From: Thermoleophilia bacterium
Lineage (GTDB): Bacteria > Actinomycetota > Thermoleophilia > Gaiellales > Gaiellaceae
Reading direction: 5' to 3'
Assembly (NCBI GenBank): GCA_020845695.1
Contig: JADLFG010000013.1
Location: forward strand, 1 to 45,093
Length of the DNA: 45,093 nt
The notes under the pieces were generated by a model. It was not told the DNA's origin. It saw only the letters and a program-made list of their open reading frames with translations, and made no database searches. A program made the translations under genes and the position numbers. Of this stretch, positions 15,987 to 23,433 are shown one piece after another. Positions within the stretch are counted from its first letter, which is position 1. Each line of letters opens with the position of its first letter.

Positions 15987-17195
15987 GTGCCCAGCAAGGA
16001 CAAGCCGTACCGCGTCTACCGCGGCTGCCGCGCTCGGGGGCCGATCCAGCCGCTCTCCCCGCCCGAGCAGCCGCCCGCACCTCCCGCGAACGGCCCCGCC
16101 CCCGTCCGCGTGTGGCCGCCGCCAGGTCCCCCCGAGCAACCGGGCTACCCGGAGCCGCCGGGCCCGCCGCCGCGCCGCCGCCGCCGGGTCGCGCTCCGGA
16201 TCGGGCTCGCGCTCTTCGCGTTCCTGCTCCTTCTCGCCGCGTGGACGGCCGCCGGCTACCTCTCGTTTCGGGGGGGCGTCGAGGAGGCGAACCGGCGCCT
16301 GCCCTCCTCCGCGTCGGCGGCGCTCGCGCCGGCGACCGGATCGATCCTGACCAGCCCGACCACGATCCTCCTGCTCGGCGCCGACACCGGCCCCGGCCGC
16401 GCCGACCAGGGCCGTTCCGACTCGATCGTGCTCGTCCGCACCGATCCCGACTCCCACCGGATCGCCCTGCTCTCGATCCCCCGCGACCTGCGGGTTCGCA
16501 TCGCCGGCTACGGGTCGGACAAGATCAACGCCGCCTACGCCTACGGCGGCCCGGAGCTCGCGATCCGGACGGTCGAGGAACTGACGGGGATTCCCGTCAA
16601 CCACGTCGCCGTCGTCGACTTCGCCTCGTTCGGCGAGGTGATCGACGCGCTCGGCGGGGTCACGATCGACGTCCCGAAGAAGATCGTCTCGAACCGCTTC
16701 GACTGCCCGTACGGGACGCAGGCGCGCTGCGAGCGCTGGCCGGGCTGGCAGTTCCAGGCGGGGCCGCAGACCATGGACGGGCGCCGAGCGCTCGTCTACG
16801 CCCGGATCCGGGAGAACCGCCTCGACCCGACGGAGAGCGACCTCACGCGCGGCGGGCGCCAGCAGCAGGTCGTGCAGGCGATCGCGGGCGAGCTCGTCAG
16901 CCCGCTCGGCTTCCTCAGGCTCCCGTTCGTGGGCGGGGACGTCGTGAAGCCGCTCGCGACCGACCTCTCCGCCTTCGAGCTGCTCCAGCTCGGCTGGGTC
17001 GAGTTCCGCGCCTCCGACGAGGCGTCGCTGCGCTGCCGCCTCGGCGGCGAGCCCGAGGAGGTCGACGGCGTCTGGTACCTGAGCGGGTCGGAGGAGAACG
17101 CCTCCGTGATCGCGATGGTCAAGGGCGAGACCGCGCCGCAGCCGCCGCGGCCGGACGGCGGCATCTTCGCGCCCGGCTGCATCGTCGGAAGCTGA
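15987..17195 (+). CDS. LytR-CpsA-Psr (LCP) family cell-wall glycopolymer ligase
   Basis: Membrane-anchored phosphotransferase that attaches wall polymers from lipid carriers to peptidoglycan. Starting at GTG 15987 gives 402 residues: a Pro-rich cytoplasmic N-terminus, one membrane helix near residues 70-90 (Arg-rich just before), then the LCP domain with TILLLGADTG, RSDSIVLVRTDPDS, LLSIPRDLRV, KINAAYAYGG, VAVVDFASFGEVIDALGG and YARIRENR, which include the conserved Arg/Asp pyrophosphate-binding residues. The longer frame upstream covers rsmI antisense and is not used. A TACCAT -10-like box at 15970-15975 lies 11 bases before GTG. Confidence 0.93.
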   Translation: MPSKDKPYRVYRGCRARGPIQPLSPPEQPPAPPANGPAPVRVWPPPGPPEQPGYPEPPGPPPRRRRRVALRIGLALFAFLLLLAAWTAAGYLSFRGGVEEANRRLPSSASAALAPATGSILTSPTTILLLGADTGPGRADQGRSDSIVLVRTDPDSHRIALLSIPRDLRVRIAGYGSDKINAAYAYGGPELAIRTVEELTGIPVNHVAVVDFASFGEVIDALGGVTIDVPKKIVSNRFDCPYGTQARCERWPGWQFQAGPQTMDGRRALVYARIRENRLDPTESDLTRGGRQQQVVQAIAGELVSPLGFLRLPFVGGDVVKPLATDLSAFELLQLGWVEFRASDEASLRCRLGGEPEEVDGVWYLSGSEENASVIAMVKGETAPQPPRPDGGIFAPGCIVGS

Positions 17196-17211
17196 GCCGG
17201 ACGCCTCGCGG

Positions 17212-17523
17212 CTAGGAGTCCGATCCGGCCTTCGAGTCGCCCGAGGACGACGGTGCCGAGGCCGCCGGAGCCGCTGGCTTCTCCCCCGCCGGCTTCGCCG
17301 CGCCGCCGGCGGCGCCGTCCTTGTCGGCCTCGCGCTTCTTCGCGCCGCGCCCGTAATCGGTGCTGTAGAACCCGGAGCCCTTGAAGTGGACGGCGGGCGC
17401 GGAGAGCACGCGCTCGACGGGCGCCGCGCCGCAGACCTCGCATCCGGCCGGGGGCGGATCGCTCATCCGCTGGAAGAGCTCGAACGAATGCCCGTTGGGA
17501 CAGCGGTAATCGTACGTCGGCAT
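17212..17523 (-). CDS. FmdB-family zinc-ribbon protein
   Basis: A 103-residue protein from ATG 17523. It begins MPTYDYRCPNGHSFE, the FmdB/CxxC_CxxC_SSSS signature, with a second Cys pair in CEVCG giving a single zinc ribbon. It includes the typical FKGSGFYSTDYGR segment and ends in a Lys/Ala/Ser low-complexity tail. Family members are small regulatory-type proteins with no settled biochemical role. It diverges from the GT-C gene, with a CIRCE-like repeat between them. A TAGCAT box at 17546-17541 is a plausible -10. Confidence 0.9.
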   Translation of the reverse strand: MPTYDYRCPNGHSFELFQRMSDPPPAGCEVCGAAPVERVLSAPAVHFKGSGFYSTDYGRGAKKREADKDGAAGGAAKPAGEKPAAPAASAPSSSGDSKAGSDS

Positions 17524-17564
17524 GCGCGAGACCGCCACCCATGCTACCACGGCGCGCCGACTGA

Positions 17565-17591
17565 TTGGCACTCTCATCCTGACAGTGCCAA
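17565..17591. promoter_or_regulatory. CIRCE-like inverted repeat (possible HrcA operator)
   Basis: TTGGCACTC - 9 bases - CAGTGCCAA pairs at 8 of 9 arm positions and keeps the exact 9-base spacing of CIRCE (consensus TTAGCACTC-N9-GAGTGCTAA), the operator of the heat-shock repressor HrcA. It lies at about the -35 position of both the fmdB-like gene and the GT-C gene. HrcA is not in this window, so recognition is inferred. Confidence 0.5.
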
Positions 17592-17617
17592 GCCGATCCC
17601 CTGGTAGGCTCGTCGCC

Positions 17618-19216
17618 GTGGACGGGGAGCTGTCGCGGCGGGCGTTTCGCCTCGGCGTCGCCGCGGCCGCAGCCGCAGTGGCGGCGTTCCTGGGCGCGCG
17701 CCTGCACGCCTGGCCCCCGCACGAGGACGAGACGCTCGCCCTCTTCGTCGGCAGCGAGCCGCTCGGGACGCTGCTCGCCACGGTCATCGGCGAGCGCGGC
17801 GGCGCGCCGCTGCACTTCCTGCTCGTCCACGCCGCCGCCTCGATCTCCCCGACGCTGACGGCGCTGCGGCTGATCTCGGTCGTCTTCGCGGTCGCGAGCA
17901 TCCCGGTGTGCGCGGCGCTCGCGGCGCGCCTCGCGGGGCGGCGTGCCGCCCTCGTCGCGACGGTCCTCGTCGCGGCGAGCTGGGTGACGCTCTTCCACGG
18001 GATCTACGGCCGCATGTACAGCCTGTTCCTGTTCACGAGCGCGCTCGCCTTCCTCACGCTCCTGCGGGCGCTCGAGCGGCCGTCGGCCGGCCGCTGGGCG
18101 CTCTGCGGGCTGGCAGCGTACGCGGCGCTCGCGAGCCACCAGTACGGGGCGTTCGTGCTCGCGATCGAGGTCGCGTACGTCACCGCGGTGCGCCTACGCC
18201 GCCCGTTCCCGGTCGCCCCGGCCCTCGTCACCCTGGCGATCGTGGTCGTGGCGGCGCTGCCGATGTGGCGCTCGAACCTCGTGCTCGCCTCCCGCTTCGA
18301 CGTCGGCGTCGGCGGCGGCGGCACCCAGCTCGGCGGGCCGCTGCCGGTGCTCGGCTACTACCACAGCACGCTCGCCGACTTCGTCGCTGGCTGGAGCGGC
18401 CCGTTCGCCGCGGTCTGCGTCCTCGCGGTGCTCGGGCTGATCGTGCTCGCGCGCACCGCGAAGCCGGCGGCGCTCCTCGCCGGGCTCGTGCTTGCGGTTC
18501 CGGCCGCGGGGCTCTCGCTCGCGCACGTCGGCGGCAGCGCGAGCGCCCCGGAGACCCGCCACCTGATCTTCGCGCTCCCGTTCTTCGCCACGCTCGTGGC
18601 CGCCGGCACCGTGCGTGCGGCCCGAGTTGCGCGGCTGGCGGCCCCGGGCGTGCTCGCGCTCGCCCTCGTCCTGCTCGTCACGGTTGAGATCGCGTGGGGC
18701 TGGCATTCGACGCCAACTCTCTACGCCGGCGAGCCGGCCCGCCGGGAGCAGGCCCGCGAGGCCGCCGAGACCTGGCTCGCGGCGACCAGCCGGCCCGGCG
18801 ACGTCCTGTTCGGCTACGACCCCCTCTACCTCGGGGCGCGCGAGCGCGGGGCGCCGATCGGGGGCGTGGTCGTGCCGCGCGCCGATCCCGGGCTGGCGCT
18901 GGAGGCGCTGGTCGACGCCCCCAAGCCGCTCGGCAGGGGCGTCTGGGTGCTCGACGCGAGCGACGGCAGCAGGATCGTCGGGGACGGCTCGATGCGGCTC
19001 GAGATCCCCGATCGCTCGCCCGGGAGCGAGTTCGAGACGAGGGTTTTCGGCCCGTTCCTGATCGTTCGCTCCGCCGAGCCGGTCGGTACCCCGCTTCGCT
19101 TCCTGCTCCAGACGATCGACGTGCAGCGCACCGGTCGGGCTCTCTGGGTCGTCACCTCCGAGCTGAACGAGCAGACCGCCAGGATCGCCCTCGCCCGTCT
19201 CGAGGGCCGGGCGTAG
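17618..19216 (+). CDS. Multi-pass GT-C-type glycosyltransferase-like membrane protein
   Basis: About 532 residues from GTG 17618, with an N-terminal membrane helix and roughly nine further hydrophobic segments to about residue 370, followed by a soluble C-terminal domain. After the first helix comes HEDET, matching the acidic motif on the first extracytoplasmic loop of GT-C (PMT/ArnT-like, GT39/GT83) enzymes that use polyprenyl-phosphate sugars. A second loop has HGIYGRMYSLFLF, a pattern common in this group. It probably glycosylates lipids or wall components on the outer face; donor and acceptor are unknown. A TAGGCT box at 17605-17610 puts the transcript start at the GTG. Confidence 0.75.
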   Translation: MDGELSRRAFRLGVAAAAAAVAAFLGARLHAWPPHEDETLALFVGSEPLGTLLATVIGERGGAPLHFLLVHAAASISPTLTALRLISVVFAVASIPVCAALAARLAGRRAALVATVLVAASWVTLFHGIYGRMYSLFLFTSALAFLTLLRALERPSAGRWALCGLAAYAALASHQYGAFVLAIEVAYVTAVRLRRPFPVAPALVTLAIVVVAALPMWRSNLVLASRFDVGVGGGGTQLGGPLPVLGYYHSTLADFVAGWSGPFAAVCVLAVLGLIVLARTAKPAALLAGLVLAVPAAGLSLAHVGGSASAPETRHLIFALPFFATLVAAGTVRAARVARLAAPGVLALALVLLVTVEIAWGWHSTPTLYAGEPARREQAREAAETWLAATSRPGDVLFGYDPLYLGARERGAPIGGVVVPRADPGLALEALVDAPKPLGRGVWVLDASDGSRIVGDGSMRLEIPDRSPGSEFETRVFGPFLIVRSAEPVGTPLRFLLQTIDVQRTGRALWVVTSELNEQTARIALARLEGRA

Positions 19217-19234
19217 CCCAGCCTGGATCCGGAC

Positions 19235-20437
19235 TCAGGCGGTGAGGCGCTCGAGCATCGCGCGCATCCGCTCGAGCGCCCGCTCGAGGTTCTCGAGCGA
19301 GCTGGCGTAGGAGACCCGCAGGTTGGCCGAGCCGCCCGCTCCGAACGCCGACCCTGCGAGCAGCGCGACCCCGGCCTCCTCGAGCAGCCGCCGCGCCAGC
19401 TCCTCCGCCGGCAGCGGGACGGCCGACACGTTCGGGAACGCGTAGAACGCGCCCCGCGGCGTCCGGCAGCTCACGCCCGGCAGCGCGTTCAGGCCCGCGA
19501 CGACGAGGTCACGGCGGCGGCGGAACTCCTCGAGCATCGCCGCTGGCTGGGCCTGCGAGCCGCGCAGCGCGGCCACCCCCGCCCGCTGCACGAACGGTGG
19601 CACGCACGACGTGGAGTTGACGAAGAAGCGCACGAGCGGGTCGACGAGCGGCTCCGGGACGGCCGCGAAGCCGCACCGCCAGCCGGTCATCGCGTACGTC
19701 TTCGAGCAGCCGTCGAGCAGGATCGTGCGGTCGAAGAGTCCCGGCTCGCTCGCGATCGAGCGGAACTCGCCCTCGTAGAGCAGCCGCCCGTAGACCTCGT
19801 CGGAGAGCACCCACGCGTCCGTCGCGGAGATGAGACGCGCGGCCTCGGCGAGCTCGCCGGCCGTGATCACGCCGCCCGTCGGGTTCTGGGGGGAGTTGAG
19901 GATCACGAGCTTCGTGCGCGGGCCGAGGCGAGCGGCGAGGTCGGCGGGGTCGAAGCCGAAGTCGCGTTCCTCGAGCAGCGGCAACGGCACCGGAGTCGCG
20001 CCGCTCCAGCGGATCGCCGACTCGTAGATCGGAAATCCCGGATCGGGGTAGATCACCTCGTCGCCCGGGTCGCAGACGGCGAGCACAGTGAAGAAGAGGA
20101 ACGGCTTCGCGCCGGTCGCGACGAGCACCCGCTCCGCCGGCACCTCGAGCCCACGCGTGCGCGAAAGGTAGGCGGCCGCCTCCTCCCGCAACTCGGGGAT
20201 CCCGGCGCTCGGGCAGTAGTGGGTCTCCCCCGCCCGCAGGGCCGCGACCGCCGCGTCGGTGACGTGCGCCGGCGTGTCGAAGTCCGGCTCGCCGATCTCG
20301 AGGTGGATCACGTCGCGCCCCGCGCGCTCGAGCTGCGTCGCCCGCGCGAGGACGGAGAACGCGGTCTCGGTGCCGAGCCGCTCCAGGCTGGCCGCGAGGC
20401 CGGGGTGCGCAGGCGTGCTCACGGGGAGGGCCAGCAT
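19235..20437 (-). CDS. Class I/II pyridoxal-phosphate aminotransferase
   Basis: A 400-residue fold-type I aminotransferase resembling aspartate/aromatic aminotransferases. Visible are LEIGEPDFDTP, HYCPSAGIPELREE, an ATGAKPFLF cofactor loop, NSPQNPTGGV, the Asp/Tyr pair LSDEVYGRLLY, and the Schiff-base lysine in DGCSKTYAMTGWRCGF near residue 245, with a C-terminal Arg in ANLRVSY for the substrate carboxylate. Substrate is not determined. ATG 20437 is used; GTG 20422 (VSTPAHPG) is an alternative and neither has a clear ribosome site. It converges with the GT-C gene, leaving an 18-base gap. Confidence 0.9.
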   Translation of the reverse strand: MLALPVSTPAHPGLAASLERLGTETAFSVLARATQLERAGRDVIHLEIGEPDFDTPAHVTDAAVAALRAGETHYCPSAGIPELREEAAAYLSRTRGLEVPAERVLVATGAKPFLFFTVLAVCDPGDEVIYPDPGFPIYESAIRWSGATPVPLPLLEERDFGFDPADLAARLGPRTKLVILNSPQNPTGGVITAGELAEAARLISATDAWVLSDEVYGRLLYEGEFRSIASEPGLFDRTILLDGCSKTYAMTGWRCGFAAVPEPLVDPLVRFFVNSTSCVPPFVQRAGVAALRGSQAQPAAMLEEFRRRRDLVVAGLNALPGVSCRTPRGAFYAFPNVSAVPLPAEELARRLLEEAGVALLAGSAFGAGGSANLRVSYASSLENLERALERMRAMLERLTA

Positions 20438-20482
20438 AGCCGCCCCGCGCCGCGATGCTCCGAAGCTCTCGGGCCCCGCGCG

Positions 20483-21133
20483 TCAGCTCCCGTCGACGCC
20501 GTCGCCGCCGGCGGGCTCGGGGGCCGCCGCCGTGCCGCCGTGGCCGCGCAACCGCCGGCGGCGGACGAGCCGGTAGCCCTCGACCCCGGCCGCGACGCCG
20601 AACGCGATCGCGAGCGCGAGCATGATCCCCTTCGTCGGGCTCTCCTCGAACGTCTTCCCGCCGAAGTACCCGACGAGACCGGCGTACGAGCCCCACAGCA
20701 GGCCGGCGACCGAGTCGAAGGCGATGAAGCGCCGCCACGGGAAGCGCAGGATGCCGGCCGAGAACGTGACCGCGGTGCGCCCACCCGGGATGAAGCGGGC
20801 GATCACGATCAGGTAGCCGCCCCGCTCGGCCAGCGTCCGTTCAGCGCGCTCGAGGTGGCGGCGACGAGAGCCGCGAAACAGCCGCCGGTGGACGACCTCG
20901 TCGAGACGATGCCCGATCAGGTAGGCGAGGTTGTCGCCCACGATCGCGCCGCAGGCGGCGACGGCGATCACGAGCGCGATCGAGAGGTCGCCCGCCGCCG
21001 CGAGCACGCCCGCGGCGATCACCGACGTCTCGCTGGGCACCACCGGGAAGACGGCGTCGAGCAGCGCGAACGCGAACACGACCACGTAGGTCCAGCCCGA
21101 GCCGGAGATCGCGTCTAGGAGGGAATCGAACAC
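20483..21133 (-). CDS. DedA family membrane protein
   Basis: 216 residues beginning at GTG 21133, which has GGGAGG just upstream. It has the DedA/SNARE-associated (VTT) core: an N-terminal helix, FPVVPSETSVIAAG, a GDNLAYLIGHRLDE motif, and the signature RFIPGGRTAVTFSAGILRFP followed by a helix-turn-helix and a final membrane helix. Members are linked to lipid-carrier (undecaprenyl-phosphate or phospholipid) transport and membrane homeostasis. The tail is short and Gly/Ala-rich. Confidence 0.92.
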   Translation of the reverse strand: MFDSLLDAISGSGWTYVVVFAFALLDAVFPVVPSETSVIAAGVLAAAGDLSIALVIAVAACGAIVGDNLAYLIGHRLDEVVHRRLFRGSRRRHLERAERTLAERGGYLIVIARFIPGGRTAVTFSAGILRFPWRRFIAFDSVAGLLWGSYAGLVGYFGGKTFEESPTKGIMLALAIAFGVAAGVEGYRLVRRRRLRGHGGTAAAPEPAGGDGVDGS

Positions 21134-21189
21134 GCTGGCCTCCCATTGAACCGAAACAGCCGGGTTCCCGACGGGTTGGCCACGGGGAA

Positions 21190-21219
21190 GCGAGAGGCGA
21201 GGCCCGCCTCGCCCCTCGC
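21190..21219. terminator. Strong hairpin downstream of the cupin gene
   Basis: A 14-bp arm (starting GCGAGAGGCGAGG) pairs with 21206-21219 with one mismatch (G-U when read on the minus strand) and a 2-base loop. It begins 5 bases beyond the cupin stop on the minus strand, in the gap to dedA. No T-tract follows; it probably terminates or attenuates cupin transcription. Confidence 0.55.
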
Positions 21220-21224
21220 GCCAG

Positions 21225-21602
21225 TCAGTGCTCGTGGCGCTCGGGCAGCCCGAAGCGCCGGGCCGTGCCCTCCTCGCAGTCCCACTGCACCCACACCGCC
21301 GGCTCGTCGCCGACGACCCAGCCGTCGTGGCCGGCCTCGACGACCGCGAACGCTGGCGCGGTCACCTCGTACTCGCACCCGTCTGCGTAGACGCCGTGCA
21401 GCCTTCCGCTCGCGAGGAACCCGATGTGCGTGTGCTGGCAGAGCTCGCTGCCGACGACCGGCTTCATGTGGGTCGACCAGCGCCAGCCGGGCGGGTAGAC
21501 GACCCGCTTCAGGCGGCCGTTGCCGACCTTCGCGATGTCGATGCGCAGGCCACCAACGTCGTGGTGGTCGGTGCCGGGGATGGGAGCGAGCAGTGTGTTC
21601 AC
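21225..21602 (-). CDS. Small cupin-domain protein
   Basis: About 125 residues from GTG 21602, chosen because GGAGG sits 6 bases upstream. A single conserved double-stranded beta-helix is suggested by WRWSTHMKPVVG, CQHTHIGFLASGRLHG and APAFAVVEAGHDGWVVGDEP, with several His (H in STHMK, QHTH, AGHDG) that could hold a metal. No substrate can be assigned. It diverges from the acyl-CoA ligase gene 73 bases away. Confidence 0.82.
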   Translation of the reverse strand: MNTLLAPIPGTDHHDVGGLRIDIAKVGNGRLKRVVYPPGWRWSTHMKPVVGSELCQHTHIGFLASGRLHGVYADGCEYEVTAPAFAVVEAGHDGWVVGDEPAVWVQWDCEEGTARRFGLPERHEH

Positions 21603-21675
21603 GGTCGGCCTCCGGGATGCGTGGGCACAGCGGGGTGGTCGGGCGATTCTCCCACACGCGACTACACTCGCGGGC

Positions 21676-23127
21676 GTGGCCGCCGGTCGTCTTTTCCCCC
21701 CGCTCGCCGAGCCGCCGCCGGGCGAGGCGCTCCGCGTCGGTGGCCGGGCGCTCGCCTGGGGCGAGCTCGCGGCGGCCGCGGCTGCGGTGGCCGGGCGGGT
21801 GGCAGGGCTCGAGCGCGTCGCCATCCTCGCGGAGCCGAGGCTCGAGACCGCAGTCGCGGTGCTGGGCACGCTCGCGGCCGGCGCGGCCGCCGTCCCGCTC
21901 AACCCCCGGGCGGGGGAGCGCGAGCTCGGCCACATCCTCGCGGACGCGGCGCCCGCGCTCGTGCTCGCCGCCCCGGCTGCCGACCTCCCGGGCTCGCTCG
22001 CCGCGCTGCCGCTCGCCCGGGTCGACGTCGCCACGCGCGGCGGCCCGCTCCCGCCCGAGCCGCCGGCCGAGGCGCCGGCGCTCGTCCTCTACACGTCCGG
22101 GACGACCGGGCCGCCGAAGGGCGCCGTCCTCTCCCGCCGGGCGGTCGCCTCGAACCTCGACGCGCTCGCCGGGGTTTGGGCCTGGACGGCCGCGGACGTG
22201 CTCGTCCAGGGTCTGCCGCTCTTCCACGCGCACGGGCTCGTGCTCGGGACGCTCGGCCCGGCCCGGATCGGCTGCCGGCTCGACCATGTCGGGCGCTTCA
22301 CCCCCGAGGCGGTGGCGGCGGCGCTCGCGGCCGGCGGCACGATGCTGTTCGCGGTGCCGACGATGCACGCGCGGCTCGCAGCCGCCGCCGAGACCGACCC
22401 GGAGCTCGCCCGAGCGCTGGCGGGCGCGCGCCTGCTCGTCTCCGGCTCGGCGCCGCTCCCGGCGCGCGAGCACGCCCGGCTCGAGCGAGCGACGGGCCAG
22501 CGGGTGGTCGAGCGCTACGGCCTGACGGAGACGCTCATGAACTGCGCCGTCCCGGCCGGGAAGGGCCGGCCGGGAACGGTCGGGCCGCCGCTCCCGGGGG
22601 TCGAGCTGAGGCTCGTCGGCGACGACGACGTCGACCTCGAGCCGGACGACCCGGAGGCGATCGGGGAAGTGCTCGTCCGGGGCCCGAACCTGTTCGACGG
22701 CTACCTCAATCGCCCCGGCGCGACCGCCGCGGCGATCGAGGACAGCTGGTTTCGCACGGGCGATCTCGCCACGCGGTCGGCGGACGGCTGGATCCGGATC
22801 GTCGGACGCCGGTCGACCGACCTGATCAAGACCGGCGGCTTCAAGGTCGGGGCGGGCGAGGTCGAGGCGGCCCTGCTCGAGCACCCCGCGGTCGAGGAGG
22901 CGGCGGTCACGGGGGAGCCCGACGACGATCTCGGCGAACGGATCGTCGCCTGGGTCGTGCCGCGGGGCACCGCGCCCGCCGCGGCCGAGCTGGCCGACCA
23001 CGTGGCGGCGCTGCTCTCGCCCCACAAGCGCCCGCGCACGGTGCGCTTCCTCCCCGCTCTACCGCGCAACGAGCTGGGCAAGGTGCTGAAAGCAGCGCTG
23101 CGCGGCCCGGCAGTCCCGGAACCGTAG
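21676..23127 (+). CDS. Acyl-CoA synthetase of the MatB (malonyl-CoA ligase)-like group
   Basis: Class I adenylate-forming enzyme, 483 residues from GTG 21676. Motifs are the P-loop LYTSGTTGPPKGAVLSRRA, the LPLFHAHGL segment typical of MatB/ACSF3 malonyl-CoA ligases, YGLTETLMNC, the hinge WFRTGDLATR, GRRSTDLIKTGGFKV and the C-terminal catalytic Lys in NELGKVLK. It would join a short carboxylate, perhaps malonate or methylmalonate, to CoA using ATP. A TACACT -10-like box at 21663-21668 predicts transcript start at about 21675, so the mRNA is probably leaderless. Exact substrate is unresolved. Confidence 0.85.
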   Translation: MAAGRLFPPLAEPPPGEALRVGGRALAWGELAAAAAAVAGRVAGLERVAILAEPRLETAVAVLGTLAAGAAAVPLNPRAGERELGHILADAAPALVLAAPAADLPGSLAALPLARVDVATRGGPLPPEPPAEAPALVLYTSGTTGPPKGAVLSRRAVASNLDALAGVWAWTAADVLVQGLPLFHAHGLVLGTLGPARIGCRLDHVGRFTPEAVAAALAAGGTMLFAVPTMHARLAAAAETDPELARALAGARLLVSGSAPLPAREHARLERATGQRVVERYGLTETLMNCAVPAGKGRPGTVGPPLPGVELRLVGDDDVDLEPDDPEAIGEVLVRGPNLFDGYLNRPGATAAAIEDSWFRTGDLATRSADGWIRIVGRRSTDLIKTGGFKVGAGEVEAALLEHPAVEEAAVTGEPDDDLGERIVAWVVPRGTAPAAAELADHVAALLSPHKRPRTVRFLPALPRNELGKVLKAALRGPAVPEP

Positions 23128-23185
23128 GTGGGGGCGCGCCGGCCGAGCGCCGGCCACCCTCGCCGCGACCCATCCGGCCATGCCC

Positions 23186-23309
23186 GGGGTCAGACCCCGG
23201 GGTCTGACCCCGGGGTCAGACCCCCTGATGTGGAGGGACTGAGATTCGCGGGCCCGGGGCCGGCGCCGAGCGGCATCGCGACGCGCCCTCGCCTCCGGGG
23301 TCTGACCCC
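23186..23309. repeat. Cluster of 13-bp palindromes GGGGTCAGACCCC
   Basis: Three copies run back to back at 23186-23198, 23199-23211 and 23212-23224; the middle one is inverted relative to the others (GGGGTCTGACCCC). A fourth copy is at 23297-23309. Each is palindromic except for the central base. They lie in the 306-base gap 23128-23433 between two plus-strand genes, where I see no gene or riboswitch. They could form hairpins, act as a terminator, or be a REP/BIME-like element. Confidence 0.75.
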
Positions 23310-23433
23310 CAGGTGGGGTCGAGGCCATGCCCCACCCGGACGTGACCGCCGTCGGCAGGGATCGCCCCGCCCGGCCGCGTGCGCGAAGATACGGCGATGG
23401 GCGAGCGAGCGGCGGGGAGCGAGGTGAGGGCGG

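Noticed and set aside
23128..23433. SAM or other riboswitch before the sulfhydrylase gene
   Set aside because: I see none of the conserved SAM-I or SAM-IV core segments; the gap is dominated by the GGGGTCAGACCCC palindromes.
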